Positions 25,228-34,289 are shown, counted from the stretch's first letter. The stretch: DNA of 64,000 nucleotides from Pseudomonadota bacterium (GCA_023423695.1 JAFAFA010000032.1:94411-158410); one strand, 5' to 3'. The notes: generated from the sequence alone by a model not told the origin. Numbers and translations: made by a program.

Positions 25228-27042
25228 TCAGCGCACGGTGACGCGGGCCAGTTCGGCGCCGTCCGGCGCCATGACGTGGGTGGAGCAGGCAAGGCACGGG
25301 TCGAAGCTGTGCAGGGTGCGCAGGATCTCCACCGGCTCGTCCGGTCGGGCCATCGGCGTGTTCAGCAGCGACGCCTCGAAGGCCCCGATGTTGCCCTTGG
25401 GATCGCGCGGGCTGCCGTTCCACGTCGTCGGCACGACGCACTGGTAGTTGTCGATCTTGCCGTCCTTGATCTTGATCCAGTGGCCGAGCCCGCCGCGCGG
25501 GGCGGCGACGGTGCCGACGCCCTTGGCCTCCTTCGGCCAGGTCTTCGGATCCCACTTCTCGACATTGGCCGTGGCGGTGTCGCCGACCTTGATGTTGGCG
25601 ATCAGGGCGTTCCAGTCGTCCATCATCATGGTGCAGCAGTACTGGGACTCCAGCGCGCGGGCCAGCGTGCGGCCGATGGTGGTCGGCAGCGCCTGCTGCG
25701 GCGTGAGGTTCGTGCCGGCCAGGGCGTTGAAGGCGCCCAGCGATTCGGTGATCTGGTCCTTCACGTAGCCGACGCCCTGGGCATAGGCCAGGATGTAGCG
25801 GGGCAGGGGGCCGACCTCCACCGCGTGGCCGCGCCAGCGCGGAGCCTTGATCCAGGAATACTTGGCGGCCTCGTCAAGCTCCTTGATGTCGGTGCGGGTG
25901 CCCTTGGTGTTGGCGCCGAGCTCGAACTTGGCTTCCGTCACGCCGTCCCACGGATGCAGGCCCTTGCTCTCGTCCTCGTAATGATACCAGCTGTGGGCGA
26001 CGAACTCCTGCACCTGCGCCGGGTCGCGCGGGTCGATGGGATGGACCTCGTTCCAGTTGCCGTTCAGGATGACGCCGCCCGGCAGCTGGCAGGTCGAATG
26101 GTCGTACGGCACCTTCTCGTAATCGCCGTAGTCCATGACGTTGGTCGCCGCCAGCCCGCCGCCATAGAGCCAGTCCTTGTAGAAGCTGGCGATGGCGAGC
26201 ACGTCCGGCAGATAGACGTTCTCGACGAAGGCGGTGGCTTCCTGAATGCGGGCGCGGATGAAGTTCAGCCGCTCCATGTTCAGCGGGGCGCCCGACGATC
26301 CGTTGCCGTCCATGTTGATGGCGCAGGGAACGCCGCCGACCATGTAGTTCGGGTGCGGGTTCTTGCCGCCGAGGATGGTGTGGATCTTGACGATGTCCTT
26401 CTGGAGATCCAGCGCCTCCAGGTAGTGGGTCACCGCCATCAGGTCGGCTTCCGGCGACAGCTTGTAGGCCGGGTTGTCCCAATAGCCGTTCTTGAAGATG
26501 CCGAGCTGGCCGCTCTCCACGAACTTCCTCAGCCGGGTCTGCACGTCGCGGAAATAGCCGGGGCTGGACTTGGCATGGCGCGGCGCCACCGACTGCTGCA
26601 GCGCCGAGGTCGCCTGCGGATCGGCCTTCAGCGCGTTGACCGGGTTGACCCAGTCCAGCGCGTGCAGGTGGTAGAAATGGACGATATGGTCATGGACCTG
26701 CAGCGTCTTCGCCATGATCTCGCGGATCAGGTGGGCGTTCTTCGGGATGCGGATCTGCAGCGCATCCTCGACCGCGCGGACCGAGGTCAGCGCGTGGCAG
26801 CCGGTGCAGACGCCGCAGATGCGCTCGACGAAGGCCCAGGCGTCCCGCGGATCGCGGCCCTTCAGGATCACTTCGAGCCCGCGCCACATCGTGCCGGTCG
26901 ACACCGCGTTGCGGATGACGTTGTCGCTGTCGACATTCACCTCGCAGCGCATGTGGCCTTCGATGCGGGTGACCGGATCGACGACGATTCGCTTGCCGCC
27001 GTTGTCGAGCGAGAACCCGTTCGGGGTCTGGACGATGGCCAT
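25228..27042 (-). CDS. hupL: Uptake [NiFe] hydrogenase large subunit HupL
   Basis: HupL holds the Ni-Fe active site that oxidises H2. The 604-residue precursor has the N-terminal ligand motif RICGVCTGCH (C76, C79) and the C-terminal DPCLACSTH (C583, C586, H589). A 15-residue tail after H589 is removed by the HupD protease after metal insertion. The ATG is 2 bp after the hupS stop. Group 1 membrane-bound uptake hydrogenase is the best fit. Confidence 0.97.
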   Translation of the reverse strand: MAIVQTPNGFSLDNGGKRIVVDPVTRIEGHMRCEVNVDSDNVIRNAVSTGTMWRGLEVILKGRDPRDAWAFVERICGVCTGCHALTSVRAVEDALQIRIPKNAHLIREIMAKTLQVHDHIVHFYHLHALDWVNPVNALKADPQATSALQQSVAPRHAKSSPGYFRDVQTRLRKFVESGQLGIFKNGYWDNPAYKLSPEADLMAVTHYLEALDLQKDIVKIHTILGGKNPHPNYMVGGVPCAINMDGNGSSGAPLNMERLNFIRARIQEATAFVENVYLPDVLAIASFYKDWLYGGGLAATNVMDYGDYEKVPYDHSTCQLPGGVILNGNWNEVHPIDPRDPAQVQEFVAHSWYHYEDESKGLHPWDGVTEAKFELGANTKGTRTDIKELDEAAKYSWIKAPRWRGHAVEVGPLPRYILAYAQGVGYVKDQITESLGAFNALAGTNLTPQQALPTTIGRTLARALESQYCCTMMMDDWNALIANIKVGDTATANVEKWDPKTWPKEAKGVGTVAAPRGGLGHWIKIKDGKIDNYQCVVPTTWNGSPRDPKGNIGAFEASLLNTPMARPDEPVEILRTLHSFDPCLACSTHVMAPDGAELARVTVR

Positions 27043-27044
27043 GG

Positions 27045-28118
27045 TCAGACGTCTCCCTTGTGCTGTGCGCGCTTCAGGGCGCTGACCGCCGCATGGGCGG
27101 CGATGATGCTGCCGACGCCGATGGCGGCGGTGGTGCCGATCTCGTCGGCATTGGCCTCGATCCCGAACTGGAGGATGTCGGACTGGCGGGCATACCAGGA
27201 GCCCTTGTCCCAGAAGCCGTCCTCCGAGCAGCCGATGCAGCCGTGGCCGGACTGGATGGGGAAGCTGGTGCCTTCGTTCCAGCGCACGGTGGAGCAGGCG
27301 TTGTAGGTGGTCGGGCCCTTGCAGCCGACCTTGTAGAGGCAGTAGCCCTTGCGCGCGCCCTCGTCGTCGAAGGACTCCACGAATTGGCCGGCGTCGAAAT
27401 GCGGCCGGCGATAGCATTTGTCGTGGATGCGCTGGCTGTAGAACATCTTCGGCCGGCCCTGGCGGTCCAATTCCGGGATGCGGTCGAAGGTCAGCATGTA
27501 GGTGATGACGCCGGTCATCACCTCGGCAATCGGCGGGCAGCCGGGGACCTTGATGATCGGCTTGTCGGTGATGACCTCATGCACCGGGGTGGCGCGGGTC
27601 GGGTTCGGGCGCGCCGCCTGGACGCAGCCGAAGGAGGCGCAGGAGCCCCAGGAGATGATCGCCTTGGCGTCCTTGGCGACCTTGCGCAGTTGGTCGGTGA
27701 AGGGCTTGCCGCCGATGATGCAGGACATGCCGTCCTGGTTCAGCGGCGGATTGCCCTCCACCGCCAGGATGTAGTTGCCCTTGTACTTCTCCATCACCTC
27801 GTCGAGGATCGCTTCGGCCTGATGGCCGGCCGACGCCATCAGCGTGTCGTCGTAGTCCAGCGAGATCATCGACAGCACCACGTCCTTCACCAGCGGGTGC
27901 GCGGAGCGGATGAAGGATTCCGAACAGCAGGTGCATTCCAGCCCATGCAGCCACAGCACGGGCGTGCGCGGCTTGGTTTCCATGGCATGGACGATCTGCG
28001 GCACCAGTTCCGGCCCCAGCCCGAGGGCCGCGGCGGTCAGCGAGCAGTATTTCAGGAACGAACGGCGTGTGATCCCCTGCCGCCGCATCACCTCGTAGAA
28101 GGTTTCCAGCGTTGCCAT
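27045..28118 (-). CDS. hupS: Uptake [NiFe] hydrogenase small subunit HupS
   Basis: HupS carries three Fe-S clusters that take electrons from HupL to HupC. The 357-residue precursor has a Tat signal with ITRRSFLK (R18-R19), the proximal-cluster motif ECTCCSES (about 61-68), CGSCASFGC-type segment (here WGSCASFGC) and medial/distal cluster cysteines near the C-terminus (YKVGCKGPTTYNAC; GHGCIGCSEDGFW). A C-terminal hydrophobic helix (IGVGSIIAAHAAVSAL) anchors it. The gene starts the hupSLC unit behind a sigma-54 promoter. Confidence 0.97.
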   Translation of the reverse strand: MATLETFYEVMRRQGITRRSFLKYCSLTAAALGLGPELVPQIVHAMETKPRTPVLWLHGLECTCCSESFIRSAHPLVKDVVLSMISLDYDDTLMASAGHQAEAILDEVMEKYKGNYILAVEGNPPLNQDGMSCIIGGKPFTDQLRKVAKDAKAIISWGSCASFGCVQAARPNPTRATPVHEVITDKPIIKVPGCPPIAEVMTGVITYMLTFDRIPELDRQGRPKMFYSQRIHDKCYRRPHFDAGQFVESFDDEGARKGYCLYKVGCKGPTTYNACSTVRWNEGTSFPIQSGHGCIGCSEDGFWDKGSWYARQSDILQFGIEANADEIGTTAAIGVGSIIAAHAAVSALKRAQHKGDV

Positions 28119-28185
28119 CGGTTTGTTTTCTCCCGTCGGGCAGCACCGGCGTGCGAGGGTCCGGTGCGCTTCTCCGCGGGCCATA

Positions 28186-28201
28186 GGCAACAACCGTGCC
28201 G
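28186..28201 (-). promoter_or_regulatory. Sigma-54 promoter of hupSLC
   Basis: On the minus strand CGGCACGGTTGTTGCC carries the invariant GG and GC separated by 10 bases (CGGCAC-N5-TTGC). The expected start near 28175 gives a leader of about 57 nt to hupS. The hoxA/hupR activator gene upstream fits this promoter class. Confidence 0.78.
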
Positions 28202-28327
28202 TAATACGAACATTTGGCAAAGCAACGGTTTCAGCGCTGGCCGGGTCATCGCCTCTGGCAAGTCCCCGGCCGATCAGGCGGCCGGGATGGCAGGGGAGTT
28301 GCCGGTGGTCATCAGGCCGACTGGCCC

Positions 28328-28876
28328 TCAGACTGTCTGATTGTCCTCTTCCGGCCGGCCGATCAGCCGGTGGAGCGCCAGACCCAGCGCGACACCGGCC
28401 GCGTGCAACCCGGCGGTGCTGGTCAGGAATCCGGCGGCATAGCCCAGCGCCGCGGCGTCGGCCGGCATCTCTGCCCCATGGGCGAAGCCATGGAACAGGC
28501 CGAAAGCGGCGGCGAAGGCCGCACCGATCAGCCCATTGCGCGACATCGGCATCACGCACAGCAGGGCCAGCACGACCGTGGAGGCGTAGATCGTCGGCTC
28601 GACCAGGGGCAGCTCGCCGCCGTTCAGCGCGAACAGCCCCCCGGCCAGCATCGCCGCCATGAAGGCTCCCGGCACCGCCAGCACGGCGCGCCCGCCGATG
28701 GTGGCGCCATAGACGCCGACCGTGACCATGGCGATCAGGTGGTCGAGCCCGCCCAGCGGATGCCGGATTCCGTCGAGGAAACCGGCCCCGGCGAGATGGC
28801 CGGGATGGGCCAGCGCCGGGGTGGCGGCGAGCGCGACGGCAGCCGCGACGGCGGCAAGACGAGTGGTTTTCGACAT
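28328..28876 (-). CDS. hupE: HupE/UreJ family nickel-permease-like protein
   Basis: HupE is an inner-membrane protein thought to mediate nickel entry for hydrogenase. The 182-residue protein has a signal peptide (AVALAATPALAHPGH), the typical HPLGGLDHLIAMVTVGVYGA segment with His/Asp residues that bind metal, and FGLFHGFAHGAEMP later. About six helices are present. It lies between hoxA and the hupS promoter rather than behind hupC, an uncommon position. Confidence 0.9.
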   Translation of the reverse strand: MSKTTRLAAVAAAVALAATPALAHPGHLAGAGFLDGIRHPLGGLDHLIAMVTVGVYGATIGGRAVLAVPGAFMAAMLAGGLFALNGGELPLVEPTIYASTVVLALLCVMPMSRNGLIGAAFAAAFGLFHGFAHGAEMPADAAALGYAAGFLTSTAGLHAAGVALGLALHRLIGRPEEDNQTV

Positions 28877-28932
28877 ATCGAACGGCTCCTCGGGGTTCTT
28901 GTTTGGTGATCGGGAGAGCGCAATGGAAATGC

Positions 28933-30420
28933 TCAATGCCGCTGCGCCGGCCCGCGCTCGATGCCGTAGCGCTCCAGCTTGGCGCGCAGGCCCATGCGGG
29001 ACAGACCCAGTTCGTCGGCGGCCTTGCTCTTGTTCCAGCGGCAGCGGACCAGCGTTTCCATCAGGATTCCTGCCTCCACCCGCTCGATCCGCGACTTCAG
29101 CGGGCCGCCCTGGCCGATCAGGTCGAGCGGCGGCAGCGGTCCGTCCTCCGGCGAGGCGGGGCGGGCGTTCAGCGCGGCACCGCGCAGCACAGGGTCGGAC
29201 AGCAGGTCGGCGCCAAGCGTGTCGCCCTCGCACAGCACCAGCATGCGCATGATCTCGTTCTGCAACTCGCGCACGTTGCCGGGCCAGCCATAGGCCTCCA
29301 AGCAGGCCAGCGTATCGGGGGCGAAGCCTGCGACAGGCTTCCCATGGGCGGCGGACAGCCGCTCCAGGATGTGGCGGGCCAGCACCGGGATGTCGTCCGG
29401 CCGGTCGCGCAGCGGCGGCATGGTCAGCGTCATGGTGCTGAGCCGGTAATAGAGGTCCTCGCGGAACCGGCCGGCCTTCACCTCGGCGGTCAGGTCGCGG
29501 TGGGTGGCGGCGACGACGCGGACATCGACCCGCCGCGTCTCGTTGGAGCCGACGGGCCGGATTTCGCCCTCCTGCAGGAAACGCAGAAGCCGAACCTGGA
29601 AGGCCGGGCTGATGTCGCCGATCTCGTCCAGGAAGATGGTGCCGCCGTCCGCCTGCTCCAGCAACCCGACACGGTTGCTGTGGGCACCGGTGAAGGCACC
29701 CTTCTTGTGGCCGAACAGCTCGCTTTCCAGAAGCTCGTCCGGGATGGCGCCGCAATTCTCGCAGTAGAAGGGCTGGTCGGACCGCGGACTGCCGTAATGG
29801 ATGGCGCGGGCCAGAAGTTCCTTGCCGGTGCCCGTCTCCCCCAGCACCAGAACCGGGACGTTGAAGCCGGCCACCCGCTCCGCCTGCCGGCAGACCTCCT
29901 CCACCGGGCTGCCTTCGGCACGGACCAGACCGTCGAAGCGGTAGGACTGCCGCACCCGCTCGCGCTTCGAGGCCACGCGGGTCTCCGCGACCGGCGGCAG
30001 CAGCTTCAGCTCGTTGGTCAGCCGGTCATGCTCGCGCTGCAACTGGTACATCTTCGCCGCGTTGCGGGCGGTCAGCAGCAGATGGTCGGGATGCCAGGGC
30101 TTGGTGATGAACTGGTGGATGCCGGCGGTGTTGATCGCGCCGATGATGTCCTCGGGGTCGATGTAGCCGGTGATGACGATCCGCACCACCTCCGGCCAGC
30201 GTTCGCGGACCTGGGTCAGGAACTCGACACCGCTGACCTCCGGCATCCGCTGGTCGGAGAAGACGACCTGGATCCATTCGGTTTCCAGCAGGCGCAAGGC
30301 CTCTTCCGCCGACAGGGCGGTGAAGACCTCGAACTCCTCGTCCAGCAGGCGGGCGATGACCTCGACGGAGCGCGGCTCGTCATCCACCACCAGGATGCCG
30401 GGGCGGGCGGGGTCGGTCAT
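28933..30420 (-). CDS. hoxA: Hydrogenase transcriptional activator HoxA/HupR (NtrC type)
   Basis: This 495-residue response regulator turns on hydrogenase promoters with sigma-54. The receiver domain (1-120) has DD at 13-14 and phospho-acceptor D56 in FSDQRMP; the AAA+ domain has Walker A GETGTGKE and the sigma-54 contact GAFTGA (here KGAFTGAHS); a Fis-type helix-turn-helix ends the protein (WNKSKAADELGLSRMGLRAKL). ATG at 30420 begins right before the receiver domain; an in-frame ATG at 30444 is possible. The HupT kinase encoded upstream is its likely partner. Confidence 0.93.
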   Translation of the reverse strand: MTDPARPGILVVDDEPRSVEVIARLLDEEFEVFTALSAEEALRLLETEWIQVVFSDQRMPEVSGVEFLTQVRERWPEVVRIVITGYIDPEDIIGAINTAGIHQFITKPWHPDHLLLTARNAAKMYQLQREHDRLTNELKLLPPVAETRVASKRERVRQSYRFDGLVRAEGSPVEEVCRQAERVAGFNVPVLVLGETGTGKELLARAIHYGSPRSDQPFYCENCGAIPDELLESELFGHKKGAFTGAHSNRVGLLEQADGGTIFLDEIGDISPAFQVRLLRFLQEGEIRPVGSNETRRVDVRVVAATHRDLTAEVKAGRFREDLYYRLSTMTLTMPPLRDRPDDIPVLARHILERLSAAHGKPVAGFAPDTLACLEAYGWPGNVRELQNEIMRMLVLCEGDTLGADLLSDPVLRGAALNARPASPEDGPLPPLDLIGQGGPLKSRIERVEAGILMETLVRCRWNKSKAADELGLSRMGLRAKLERYGIERGPAQRH

Positions 30421-30450
30421 CGTGTGGAGTCCTTCCTCATTCAACCGGCC

Positions 30451-30792
30451 TCACTCGACCTCGAGATCCTTGATCGTCATTTCAGTGCCGCCGTTGGGAT
30501 GCAGCCGGCTGCCGCCGCAGTGTGGGCAGGGCGACAGCCGGTCGTCCAGATCCACCGTGTCGCTGCAGTCGAAGCACCAGCCGCGGCCCGGCACGTCCAG
30601 CACCACCAACTCCGCCCCTTCGGCCAGTGAGCCGCGCATCACCACGTCGAAGCCGAAGCGCAGCGCCTCCACCTCCACCCCGGCGAAGCGGCCGATCTCC
30701 AGCCGGATTTTGGTCACGCGGCTGAAGCCGTTGGCGCGCCCGGCCTCCTCCATCGCCTGGAGCAGGCTCTCGCAGAGCGCCATCTCATGCAT
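30451..30792 (-). CDS. hypA: Hydrogenase nickel-insertion protein HypA
   Basis: HypA delivers nickel with HypB to the hydrogenase large subunit. The 113-residue protein starts MHEMALCESLL, with nickel-binding His2, and has the structural zinc site CFDC...CPHC (about residues 73-92). It overlaps the upstream rubredoxin-HupJ gene by 8 bp. HypB is not in the window. Confidence 0.94.
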   Translation of the reverse strand: MHEMALCESLLQAMEEAGRANGFSRVTKIRLEIGRFAGVEVEALRFGFDVVMRGSLAEGAELVVLDVPGRGWCFDCSDTVDLDDRLSPCPHCGGSRLHPNGGTEMTIKDLEVE

Positions 30793-31618
30793 CGCCGGCG
30801 TCCCCCGCCCCCATCCCCAGCAGTGCCCGGCGCGACGGCCGCACCGGCTCCGCCGGTTCCGAAACCGCTTCCGGCGGGGGCGCCAGTTCGGCTTCGCGGC
30901 GGCGGCGGATTTCGGCTGTCTGGGCGCCGTCCTCACGGATGGCGGGATCGAAGAGGGAGACCAGCGCCGCCGACGCCGTCTCGGTCGCGTGGAGCATGGA
31001 AGCGAACTCGAACATCGGCGAGAAGAGCGAGCATGCCTTGTAGGCGCCCACGCCCTTGCGGTTGGCATGGACGAACTCGTAGCGGCCGGACGGGAATTCG
31101 ATCAGTTCCTTCGCCCCCGGAACCAGCCCCGACCAGTCGTCTCCTTCGCCCGGCAGCAGAACGAGGTTCAGGAACCACGGCGTCACCAGCGCGCCCAGCC
31201 AGCGCTCGTCATGCCGGCGGAAGCCAAGCGCCTTCACCGCCAGCGCGTCGTTGACGATGGGAAGACCGCGCATCTGCGCGGTGTGGATCTCGCGGAAAGC
31301 CGCTTCCAGCTTAGCGATGGTCTCGACCGGCTGGGCAGGCGGGGGAGGGACGGACGGCGGCGGCGCGGTGACCGTCTCCGCCACGGCAGCGCCGCCGTCC
31401 AGCGCCATGAACTGGTCGCGGGCGCCGTCGCAGACCGGGCAGCGCCAATGGCCGGGCAGGGTGGCGAATGGCGTGCCGGGTGGCACCTGCCAGTGCTCGC
31501 ACCCCTCGGCCGGGTCGTAGACATGCCAGCAGATCTTGCATTCCATCCGCGTGGCCACGCCGATGCGGGTGGCGTCGCCCAGGTAAGAGCCTTCGAAACG
31601 GGAGGCGGCGGCGCTCAT
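30785..31618 (-). CDS. hupJ: Rubredoxin (HupI)-HupJ/HybE fusion protein
   Basis: This 277-residue hydrogenase maturation factor combines two usually separate proteins. Residues about 20-75 form a rubredoxin with CKICWHVYDP and WRCPVCDG (the four iron-binding cysteines). Residues about 105-245 match the HybE/HupJ assembly-chaperone family (MRGLPIVNDALAVKALGFR; VTPWFLNLVLLPGEGDDW; YEFVHANRKGVGAYKACSLFSPM cut here as FVHANRKGVGAYKACSLFSP). The linker is proline-rich. HupI helps protect Fe-S cluster assembly of HupS in air in rhizobia; HybE/HupJ aids small-subunit maturation. The gene overlaps its neighbours on both sides. Confidence 0.88.
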   Translation of the reverse strand: MSAAASRFEGSYLGDATRIGVATRMECKICWHVYDPAEGCEHWQVPPGTPFATLPGHWRCPVCDGARDQFMALDGGAAVAETVTAPPPSVPPPPAQPVETIAKLEAAFREIHTAQMRGLPIVNDALAVKALGFRRHDERWLGALVTPWFLNLVLLPGEGDDWSGLVPGAKELIEFPSGRYEFVHANRKGVGAYKACSLFSPMFEFASMLHATETASAALVSLFDPAIREDGAQTAEIRRRREAELAPPPEAVSEPAEPVRPSRRALLGMGAGDAGDA

Positions 31619-32484
31619 CGCACCCGCTCCAGGTCGGTCGCCAACGCGTCGAGGATCTCGGCCAGCCGTTCGGCGCTGTCGGCGATGTCCTCCGCCGCGG
31701 CGCAGACCACCGCCGGCACGTCGACGATCTCCACCGTGTCGAGGATCAGCGTGTCGACCGAGTTGTAATAGCGCACCCACCAGATATTCGGCGTCGCGGT
31801 GGCGGTGACGCGGCAATTGCCGTAACCGCGCGACAGGATGGTGGTGGCGCCGACACCCAGTCGCTGTTCAATGAAGGCCAGATCCTCGGGCGTGTGGGGA
31901 AGCAGGCTGAAATTCACCGCGTGGGGGCTGTCGCCGCGGCGCCATGCGGCGCTGCGGTCCAGCAGTTCGGTCAGGATCGGCATGCCGTTCATCAGCCCGC
32001 CTGGTGCGGGGCCGACGGCGGCCGGTGCAACGGCGGTGAAGGCACGGTTCAGCGCCACCCGCGGGAAGGCGCCGATCAGCAGGCTTTCACGCACGGCCCC
32101 GTCACCAAAGCCACGCACACGCCAGACGCCGGCCAGCGACGCCTCTTGGATTTCCAGCCGGTCGCCGGCGCGGTCGACCTTCACCGCCACCTCGCCTTCG
32201 CCCAGCGCCTCGTCCACCAGGGCCAGCACCGGGGCGTCGAGATCGTCGACCGGAATGCGGATTTCCTCGCCCGCCGACCAGCCGACCAGAGACTGATGAA
32301 TGCGAACCAGCACCGTACGCGCTGCCGCGGCGCGGGCAGGGTCGGCGATCTCCGGCAGGTGCGGTTCGTAGACGCGCATACCCGACGGCATCGGCAGATA
32401 CTCCAGCCCTTCCTCGGTCGCGTCGGGCTGGCTGCTGGGGCCGAAGCCGACCGGCGGATGGGTCATGCCGAACAGGGAGGTCAT
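31615..32484 (-). CDS. hupH: Hydrogenase expression/formation protein HupH
   Basis: HupH (HyaF family) is a cytoplasmic accessory needed to mature the small subunit. The 289-residue protein contains the family patterns EYLPMPSGMRVYEPHLPE, MNGMPILTELLDR and GYGNCRVTATATPNIWWVRYYN. It overlaps hupG by 4 bases and the rubredoxin-hupJ gene by 4 bases. Confidence 0.9.
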   Translation of the reverse strand: MTSLFGMTHPPVGFGPSSQPDATEEGLEYLPMPSGMRVYEPHLPEIADPARAAAARTVLVRIHQSLVGWSAGEEIRIPVDDLDAPVLALVDEALGEGEVAVKVDRAGDRLEIQEASLAGVWRVRGFGDGAVRESLLIGAFPRVALNRAFTAVAPAAVGPAPGGLMNGMPILTELLDRSAAWRRGDSPHAVNFSLLPHTPEDLAFIEQRLGVGATTILSRGYGNCRVTATATPNIWWVRYYNSVDTLILDTVEIVDVPAVVCAAAEDIADSAERLAEILDALATDLERVR

Positions 32485-32897
32485 GCCGCACCGCCTTCCA
32501 GTATCTCGCCGATCCGCTGCAGGTAATCGTCCCAGTCGCGCACGCGCGGAATGCTGCCCAGCAGCCGGTCGCCGCGCAGGAAGACCAGGGCCGGCAGACT
32601 CATCATGCCGGTCAGCGCCAGGATCGCGCGCTCCGCCGCTTCGCCCGCTACCGCCGGAGACAGGCGCGGGCGCAGCGCGCGGACCAGTTCCGGCAGGATG
32701 ACGGCCACGTCGGCGGTTTCCGCATTGCCTTTGCCGTGGCCGGGTAGGAAGACCACCCAATCCTTGGCCGGCTCGTCCAGCCAGGGGCGGTCGTCGGCAT
32801 GGTCGAGCCGCATGTAACCGTGGACGTCGGTCAGCAGATCGACCAGCGGCGGCAGAGGCAGGCGCGGTTTGGCGAGTGGCGGTGCAAGGTCGGTCAT
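32481..32897 (-). CDS. hupG: Hydrogenase accessory protein HupG (HyaE)
   Basis: HupG is a thioredoxin-fold protein without the redox CxxC that is thought to bind the Tat signal of HupS during assembly. The 138-residue protein shows WVVFLPGHGKGNAETADVAVILPEL and ALVFLRGDRLLGSIPRVRDW, both typical. It lies in the overlapping hupFGHJ string. Confidence 0.88.
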   Translation of the reverse strand: MTDLAPPLAKPRLPLPPLVDLLTDVHGYMRLDHADDRPWLDEPAKDWVVFLPGHGKGNAETADVAVILPELVRALRPRLSPAVAGEAAERAILALTGMMSLPALVFLRGDRLLGSIPRVRDWDDYLQRIGEILEGGAA

Positions 32898-32901
32898 GGC
32901 G

Positions 32902-33213
32902 TCAGGCCTCCGTCAGGCCGGCCGCACGGGCCGCCTCCAGATGGGGGGGAAGGGTCGGTTCGCGGTCGGTCAGGTCGGCGAAGGCGCTGTCCAGACGTTC
33001 CCCATCGAGCGCCGCGGACATCGCCGCCAGCGCATCGAGGATCTGCGCCGCCTCTTCGGGCTCCAGCAGCCGGCGGGCGGCGCCCAGGAAGCCGAGCACC
33101 CAATCGCCGGGTCCGGCCTCCGGGACCAGGGACAGGTCGATGGCGGCCTCGTCCTCAACCCTGCCGATGACACCATCGACGGCGCTCAGGCGCAGGGGAA
33201 TGCCGATGCACAT
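32902..33213 (-). CDS. hupF: HupF, HypC-like hydrogenase chaperone
   Basis: This 103-residue member of the HypC/HupF/HoxL family binds the large-subunit precursor during cofactor insertion. The essential N-terminal Cys2 motif MCIGIPLRL is present, as is GDWVLGFLGAARRLLEPEEA. Its C-terminal extension beyond a HypC core marks it as HupF, which supports hydrogenase assembly in air in rhizobia. Confidence 0.92.
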   Translation of the reverse strand: MCIGIPLRLSAVDGVIGRVEDEAAIDLSLVPEAGPGDWVLGFLGAARRLLEPEEAAQILDALAAMSAALDGERLDSAFADLTDREPTLPPHLEAARAAGLTEA

Positions 33214-33229
33214 GCTGCCTCCGCTCCCG

Positions 33230-33886
33230 TCAGGATGCCGTGGCGGACAGCGCCGCCAGAATGCGGGGATCGCCGATTCGGCAGGCGTCCTCGGCGCTGG
33301 GCCGGCCGGCCTCATAGGCGTCGCGGGCGATGGCCGGGGCGGCGATGTCGGCAGCGGCATCGCGCCGTACGCCCTCGACGCCGAACTGGCCGCGCAGCAA
33401 TTCCAAAATGACGTCGATGGTGGGAGCAACCTGAGCCGCAACGGTATCGGTCAGGCCGCCGCCGTAATCCTCCAGGCATTCGGGCTGGACACCGACCAGG
33501 ATCAGCTTCTCCGGGCAGCGGCCGAGGAACATGGCGCTGGCCAGCACTTCCTGGAATCCGGTCTGGTGCAGGCTCATCTTCTTGGCGCCCAGGAAGGCCG
33601 GCACGTCGTCGCCATGGAAAACGCGGCGGGTGCCCGGCGGCAGCCCATAGTCGATGGCGTCGACCACGATGAGAGCGTCGGCAGTCTCCAGATGCGGCAG
33701 CAGATACAGCCCCTGGGTCCCACCATCCATCAGCGTGACAGTATCGGGAAACCGCCAATCGGCGGCGAGACGCTCCACCGTGCGGACACCGAAGCCCTCG
33801 TCGGCCCACAGGATGTTGCCGATGCCCAACACCAGGATTCGCGCCGTCCCGCGACCGTCACCATCCCCCGTTCCGTCCATTCCCAT
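33230..33886 (-). CDS. hupD: Hydrogenase maturation endopeptidase HupD
   Basis: HupD cleaves the C-terminal tail of HupL. The protein (218 residues from ATG 33886) has LVLGIGNILWADEGFGV with the first nickel ligand Glu, DAIDYG with the Asp ligand and MSLHQTGFQEVL with the His ligand. The family is normally about 165-200 residues; the extra length is a low-complexity G/D/R start and a C-terminal tail. ATG at 33880 is an alternative start. This is the first gene of the hupDFGHJ-hypA-hoxA-hupE string. Confidence 0.92.
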   Translation of the reverse strand: MGMDGTGDGDGRGTARILVLGIGNILWADEGFGVRTVERLAADWRFPDTVTLMDGGTQGLYLLPHLETADALIVVDAIDYGLPPGTRRVFHGDDVPAFLGAKKMSLHQTGFQEVLASAMFLGRCPEKLILVGVQPECLEDYGGGLTDTVAAQVAPTIDVILELLRGQFGVEGVRRDAAADIAAPAIARDAYEAGRPSAEDACRIGDPRILAALSATAS

Positions 33887-33936
33887 GCCCCGGCATCTGT
33901 CCCGTTCCGCGGCCTTCTGCCGCCAGAGCCTGTTCG

Positions 33937-33952
33937 TACAAGTTCCATGCCA
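33937..33952 (-). promoter_or_regulatory. Candidate sigma-54 promoter of hupD
   Basis: On the minus strand TGGCATGGAACTTGTA matches the -24 element TGGCA exactly, and the -12 element is TTGTA instead of TTGCA. The predicted start near 33925 lies about 39 nt upstream of hupD. The single deviation at the -12 GC weakens the call. Confidence 0.45.
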
Positions 33953-34220
33953 GGATCGGCAATAAGGCCAGCCTCTTGATCGGACAGCATATTTCCCCAC
34001 CCATCGCTCGTCAGGGCAGCGATTGTGGACATCAACATTACAGCATGCGTGGAAAGTGGCAACTTACTTGCCGGTCTGGCTGCGCGCTTGCCGCAGAGTG
34101 TGCAGACCGATTGTTCGCCGCAGCCGAACGGTGAAACCGGGAACCGTGCATTTATCCGGGTCCCGCGCGGATTTAGATCTTGCCCGTCAGGGCGGACATC
34201 CCCGCCCGATGGAGGTCGAG

Positions 34221-34289
34221 ATGGCAAGAATGGTTTCTCTTCTGATGTTCGTCGGCGTCATGTCCTACGCGGCATTCATCGTCTCGTGA
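34221..34289 (+). CDS. Possible 22-residue single-helix membrane peptide
   Basis: An ATG at 34221 follows GGAGGT at 4 nt and encodes MARMVSLLMFVG then VMSYAAFIVS, almost entirely one hydrophobic helix. The size and form resemble known small membrane peptides that modulate transporters or oxidases, but no family is recognised. It lies alone on the plus strand inside the hydrogenase region; the rest of 33960-34556 shows no other supported gene. Confidence 0.35.
   Translation: MARMVSLLMFVGVMSYAAFIVS

Noticed and set aside
24445..27306. 953-codon plus-strand open frame
   Set aside because: It is antisense to hupC, hupL and part of hupS; composition is that of a shadow frame.
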